Source: Microbacterium sp. GCS4 (GTDB taxonomy: Bacteria > Actinomycetota > Actinomycetes > Actinomycetales > Microbacteriaceae). Taken from it: 64,000 nucleotides of DNA. The notes below the pieces were generated by a model. It saw only the letters and a program-made list of their open reading frames with translations, had not been told where the DNA came from and did not search any database. A program made the translations under genes and the position numbers. Below, in pieces: positions 60,755 through 64,000 of the stretch. The DNA is taken from assembly GCF_001262495.1 (NCBI RefSeq), contig NZ_LGYE01000006.1:150283-214282 (forward strand), given 5' to 3'. Numbering within the stretch: the stretch's first letter is position 1; the number at the start of each line of letters is the position of its first letter.

Positions 60755-61555
60755 GTGGCCGTGCCTCTCTCCGATCTGACCCAGATGCCCGAACCGCAGC
60801 AGGTGTACGCCGCAGACGGCACCCGCCTCGCGACCTACACGTGGGGGGAACTCGACGATCCCGTCGTGGTCGTCGTGCACGGTTTCGCGTCGAGCGCCCG
60901 TGACACCTGGGTGCTCACAGGCTGGGTGCGGCAGCTCACACAGGCCGGGTATCGAGTGCTCGCCGTCGACCAGCGTGGCCATGGGCTGAGCGAGAAACCG
61001 CATCAGGCCGATCAGTACGGCATCCGCACCCTCGCGACCGACGTCGAGACCGTCATGGACGCGTACCTCGTCGACGACGCGTTCTATCTCGGCTATTCGC
61101 TGGGCGCCCGCGTGGGCTGGGAGGTCGTGCGCGACCTCCCGCAGCGGATCGGTCGGGCGGTGCTGGGCGGCGTGCCCGACGGCATCCCCCTCGCCCGCCT
61201 CGATCTCGACCAGGTGCGCAGGTATCTCGAGGACGGCACGCCCGTCGCCGATCCGACGACCCAGAACTACATCACGCTGACCGAGCGCGTGCCGGGCAAC
61301 GATCTGCGCGCGCTCGTGGCGCTCGCGGAGGGGCTGCGGTCGTCGCGGATGATCGATCCCGATCCGTCGAACGCCCCCGAGGCTCCGATCCTGTTCGCGA
61401 CCGGGTCGAAGGACGCGATCATCGAGGGCTCGCGCGCACTGGCCGAGGCCGCACCGCAGGGTCGCTTCTTCGAGATCCCCGACCGCAACCATTTCAACGC
61501 CCCCGGATCCCGCGCGTTCAAGGAGGCGGCGCTGGCGTTCCTCGCAGAGAAATAG
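60755..61555 (+). CDS. Alpha/beta-fold hydrolase
   Basis: 266 residues. Oxyanion-hole strand VVVVVHGFASSARDTW near residue 37, nucleophile elbow YLGYSLGARVG near 113, acid Asp in FATGSKDAII near 220 and catalytic His in IPDRNHFNAP near 247. GTG 60755 is preferred because GAGGAG ends ten bases before it; ATG 60746 is only one base from that site. Substrate unknown; the sequence resembles esterase or haloperoxidase-like hydrolases. Confidence 0.88.
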   Translation: MAVPLSDLTQMPEPQQVYAADGTRLATYTWGELDDPVVVVVHGFASSARDTWVLTGWVRQLTQAGYRVLAVDQRGHGLSEKPHQADQYGIRTLATDVETVMDAYLVDDAFYLGYSLGARVGWEVVRDLPQRIGRAVLGGVPDGIPLARLDLDQVRRYLEDGTPVADPTTQNYITLTERVPGNDLRALVALAEGLRSSRMIDPDPSNAPEAPILFATGSKDAIIEGSRALAEAAPQGRFFEIPDRNHFNAPGSRAFKEAALAFLAEK

Positions 61556-61563
61556 GCACGAAG

Positions 61564-61591
61564 AAGCCCCCGCCTCGGACGACGGGGGCTT
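61564..61591. terminator. Bidirectional terminator between hydrolase and msrA
   Basis: AAGCCCCCG (61564-61572) and CGGGGGCTT (61583-61591) form a 9-base stem followed by a T-rich end in both directions. It separates the convergent hydrolase and msrA genes. Confidence 0.8.
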
Positions 61592-61601
61592 GTTCGTGTG
61601 A

Positions 61602-62144
61602 TCAGACCGCGGTGCTCTCCCGCTTGGGCAGCACCCATCCCGCGCGCGGGAAGTGGCAGGTGTAGCCGTTGGGGTACTTGATCAGGTAGTCCTGGTGCTC
61701 CTCTTCGGCCTGCCAGAACGGTCCCTCGGGCTCGATCGTCGTGACGGCCTTGGCGGGCCACAGACCGGAGGCGTCGACGTCGGCGATCGTGTCGCGGGCG
61801 ACGGTCTCCTGCTCGGGGCTGAGCGGGAAGATCGCCGAACGGTAGCTCGACCCGATGTCGTTGCCCTGGCGGTTCAGGGTCGACGGGTCGTGGATCTGGA
61901 AGAAGAACGCGAGGATGTCGCGGTACGACGTCTTGGTCGGGTCGAAGACGATCTCAACGGCCTCCGCGTGCCCCGGGTGGTTGCGGTAGGTGGCGTGATC
62001 GTTCTGACCGCCGGTGTAGCCGACTCGGGTGTCGAGCACGCCGGGCTGGCGGCGGATGAGGTCTTCCATGCCCCAGAAGCAGCCGCCGGCGAGGACCGCG
62101 GTCTCGGTTCCGGGGGTGCGGGTGATGGTTCCGGTGTCGGTCAT
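61602..62144 (-). CDS. msrA: Peptide-methionine (S)-S-oxide reductase
   Basis: 180 residues. Catalytic [11 protein letters not shown] (Cys22) near the N-terminus, then GYTGG and [11 protein letters not shown]. It repairs S-methionine sulfoxide in proteins in the cytoplasm. It follows msrB with an ATGA overlap, so both stereoisomers are handled by one operon. Confidence 0.95.
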   Translation of the reverse strand: MTDTGTITRTPGTETAVLAGGCFWGMEDLIRRQPGVLDTRVGYTGGQNDHATYRNHPGHAEAVEIVFDPTKTSYRDILAFFFQIHDPSTLNRQGNDIGSSYRSAIFPLSPEQETVARDTIADVDASGLWPAKAVTTIEPEGPFWQAEEEHQDYLIKYPNGYTCHFPRAGWVLPKRESTAV

Positions 62145-62635
62145 GACTGCTCCTCGGTGTCGGGGGTGGTGCCGGGCGTGGTGGCGTCCGGGCTGGTGAA
62201 GAGGGTGCTGTAGCGACCGTACCCCTCTTCCTCGAGCCGGTCGGCCGGGATGAAGCGCAGAGCGGCGGAGTTCATGCAGTAGCGCAGGCCTCCCTCAGCC
62301 CGCGGTCCGTCGTCGAAGACGTGTCCGAGATGGCTGTCGGCCCCGGTCGAGCGCGCCTCCGTGCGGGTCATCCAGAGTGTGCGATCGGTGCGGGTCGTGA
62401 CGGCCTCGGCGTCGATCGGGCGGGTGAAGCTCGGCCATCCGGTGCCGCTGTCGAACTTGTCCGTGGACGAGAACAGCGGCTGTCCTGAGACGACGTCGAC
62501 GTAGATGCCGTCGTCATGGTTGTTCCAGTAGGCGTTGCGGAAGGGCGGTTCGGTGGCGTCCTGCTGCGTCACCTCGTACTGCAGGGTGGTGAGGTCGCTG
62601 ACCGCCTCGGTGGTCTTGCGGTAGTCGTTCGACAT
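62141..62635 (-). CDS. msrB: Peptide-methionine (R)-S-oxide reductase
   Basis: 164 residues. Catalytic Cys is in [14 protein letters not shown] near residue 120, with SGTGWPSF and GHVFDDGP as substrate loops. The four zinc Cys of many MsrB proteins are absent (the first CxxC position reads VDVVSG), so this is the zinc-free type. ATG 62635 follows AAGGAGACGG. First gene of the msrB-msrA operon. Confidence 0.95.
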   Translation of the reverse strand: MSNDYRKTTEAVSDLTTLQYEVTQQDATEPPFRNAYWNNHDDGIYVDVVSGQPLFSSTDKFDSGTGWPSFTRPIDAEAVTTRTDRTLWMTRTEARSTGADSHLGHVFDDGPRAEGGLRYCMNSAALRFIPADRLEEEGYGRYSTLFTSPDATTPGTTPDTEEQS

Positions 62636-62805
62636 GATCCGTCTCCTTGTCCGACGCGGCTGGCTGCGGCGTCATAGAGAAGAACAGAGGGGATGCTGGA
62701 TTTGGTCCCGCTCCGCTGGGAACGGGCTGTGAGTTTCGGCGGACTCGATAGAGTGTCTCGTCTGCAGACAGCTGGTCTGCACTTTCACTCCGGGGGAGAA
62801 CGCAC

Positions 62806-63723
62806 ATGTCGGTGGGACTGCTCGCGGTCGTCGATGACATCCTCAGCGCGGCGATGAAGGCCTCGGCGAAGGCGGCGGGGGTCGTGATCGACGATGCCGC
62901 CGTGACGCCGCAGTACGTGCAGGGCATCACTCCGGCGCGGGAGCTGCCGGTGGTGGCGAAGATCGCGCTCGGCTCGCTGGCGAACAAGTTCGTCATCATC
63001 ATCCCGATCGCGCTGCTGCTCACGGCTTTCGCGCCGTGGGTGCTGCCGTTCCTGCTGATCCTCGGCGGAGCGTACCTGTGCTTCGAGGGCGCCGAGAAGG
63101 TGCTCGAGTGGTTCGGCGTGCAGCACGGCCATGCCGATGAGGGTGCGCGCGACGAGCGGAAGCTCGTGTTCGGCGCGGTGCGGACGGACCTGATCCTCTC
63201 GACTGAGATCATGCTCATCTCGCTCGCGAACCTCGAGGCGGGGCTCGACATCTGGACGACGCTCGCGGTCCTCGCGGTGATCGCGTTGCTGATGACGGGC
63301 GTCGTGTACGGCGCGGTGGCCCTGCTCGTGAAGATCGACGACATCGGATTGCGGATGGCGAAGAGCCCTGAGCGTCGCGTGCGGCACACGGGGACGCGCA
63401 TCGTGCGGTCGATGCCGGCGGTGTTCCGTTTCATCAGCATCCTCGGTACCGTCGCGATGCTGTGGGTCGGCGGTCATCTGCTGCTCGTGAACCTCGGCGA
63501 GGTGGGTGTGCATTTCGGCGCAGACATCCTGCATGCGATCGAGCACGCTCTGGAGCCTGCGGGCGGCGTCATCGTCTGGATCGGTGACACGCTGTTCTCG
63601 GCGATCGCCGGACTCGTCGCGGGCCTCGTGATCGTCGGGGTGGTGCTCGGCATCGCGAAGCTGTTCGGCAAGAAGCCGAGCTTCCACGAGGGCGAGGAAT
63701 CCCCCGCCGACGTGCACGTCTGA
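62806..63723 (+). CDS. DUF808 (YedI-like) membrane protein
   Basis: 305 residues with about seven helices. The N-terminus GLLAVVDDILSAAMKASAKAAGVVIDDAAVTPQYVQG is the hallmark of DUF808, followed by PARELPVVAKIALGSLANKF. It may be a transporter-like inner-membrane protein, function unknown. ATG 62806 follows GGGGGAGAA. Its stop lies in the arm of a shared terminator. Confidence 0.92.
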   Translation: MSVGLLAVVDDILSAAMKASAKAAGVVIDDAAVTPQYVQGITPARELPVVAKIALGSLANKFVIIIPIALLLTAFAPWVLPFLLILGGAYLCFEGAEKVLEWFGVQHGHADEGARDERKLVFGAVRTDLILSTEIMLISLANLEAGLDIWTTLAVLAVIALLMTGVVYGAVALLVKIDDIGLRMAKSPERRVRHTGTRIVRSMPAVFRFISILGTVAMLWVGGHLLLVNLGEVGVHFGADILHAIEHALEPAGGVIVWIGDTLFSAIAGLVAGLVIVGVVLGIAKLFGKKPSFHEGEESPADVHV

Positions 63724-63748
63724 GCGCTGACCCACTGTCAGGCGCTCA
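63721..63748. terminator. Bidirectional terminator containing both stop codons
   Basis: TGAGCGC-TGAC and GTCA-G-GCGCTCA pair over 11 bases with one bulge. The first three bases are the stop of the DUF808 gene and the last three the stop of the leftward HNH gene, the same design as 24927-24960. Confidence 0.7.
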
Positions 63749-64000
63749 GGCGGCAATGTCGTAGCGGGCTCGTCCGCCAAGGCGTGGGGTGCGTGCGGGG
63801 TCGACGGACGCCGGTGGGATCAACCACACCCGCGCGGCCACCCCTCTGCCCTCGATGCGGATCTCCCACCCGTTGTCGTGTATCCGGTGGTGACACGATT
63901 CGCACAGCAGTACCCCGTTGTCCAGGTCTGTGGGTCCGGTGTCGCGGTGCCACCATCGCAGGTGGTGGGCTTTGGTCATCTGGGGTGGGAGTCCGCACAT
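63746..64000 (-). CDS. HNH endonuclease-type protein, C-terminal end only
   Basis: 85 codons of the end of a gene whose start lies beyond the right edge. The HNH fold is visible: KAHHLRWWHRDTGPTDLDNG, then LLCESCHHRIHDNGWEI with the C-x2-C pair formed with an upstream Cys (CGLPPQ). This is the C-terminal layout of the 13E12-repeat/DUF222-HNH proteins common in Microbacterium and mycobacteria. No function beyond a possible nuclease can be given. Confidence 0.85.
   Translation of the reverse strand: MCGLPPQMTKAHHLRWWHRDTGPTDLDNGVLLCESCHHRIHDNGWEIRIEGRGVAARVWLIPPASVDPARTPRLGGRARYDIAA

Overview
The window is high-GC DNA (roughly 70 % by eye) with ATGA and TGATG coupled genes, abundant GTG starts and many apparently leaderless genes. 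It also carries LPXTG wall-anchored proteins, a ClgR-like regulator and actinobacterial sugar ABC systems. This fits an actinobacterium, most likely Microbacteriaceae and plausibly Microbacterium. No rRNA, tRNA, CRISPR array, transposase or prophage was seen.

Layout. 1-0.9 kb: start of a zinc ABC binding-protein gene under a Zur-type box. 1-7.4 kb: alpha-glucoside operon (binding protein, two permeases, GH13 glucosidase) divergent from a ROK regulator. 7.4-11.6 kb: a scrambled accessory stretch with an M19 dipeptidase, two 2H-phosphoesterase paralogues, duplicated gene scraps, a DUF2599-type precursor with a small membrane gene, and a broken regulator. 11.6-15.3 kb: 2-oxoacid dehydrogenase E1alpha-E1beta-E2. 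15.4-28 kb: aminotransferase, RHH/Doc toxin-antitoxin pair, small membrane protein, ESX-like lipase pair, tyrosine phosphatase-purB (CTG start), MFS pump, membrane proteins, orphan HTH protein, sulfurtransferase, DMT permease, ribA-marR. 28.2-33.3 kb: giant CshA-type LPXTG fibril protein. 33.8-35.4 kb: ClgR-like regulator beside a ClpP pair, one member lacking its catalytic Ser. 35.6-42.6 kb: thioesterase, Cys/Met PLP enzyme with Lrp regulator, MATE pump, CycA-like permease, DnaJ/NERD-like protein.

42.6-53.8 kb is a coherent saccharide locus. It holds a LacI repressor with a phosphomannomutase-like HAD protein, two ABC permeases, a GH130 mannoside phosphorylase, a wall-anchored PL8 polysaccharide lyase and a separately placed binding protein. 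An identical 15-base operator-like sequence lies about 75 bases upstream of both the permease operon and the binding-protein gene. The inferred route is surface depolymerisation, import, phosphorolysis to mannose-1-phosphate and conversion to mannose-6-phosphate.

54-64 kb: phosphatase, cyclase-like protein, TetR-controlled membrane protein, lipoprotein, Fur-regulated catalase, a second secreted precursor with a small downstream gene, alpha/beta hydrolase, MsrA/MsrB, DUF808 protein and the end of an HNH protein.

The most interesting candidate system is the pair of loci at 10.4-11.2 and 59.6-60.6 kb. Both encode the same pro-region (VPTx[FY]..., ending YPVVADP) fused to unrelated C-termini, and each is followed within 12 bases by a small same-strand gene. 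That layout suggests polymorphic secreted effectors with immunity-like partners. Function is inferred only.
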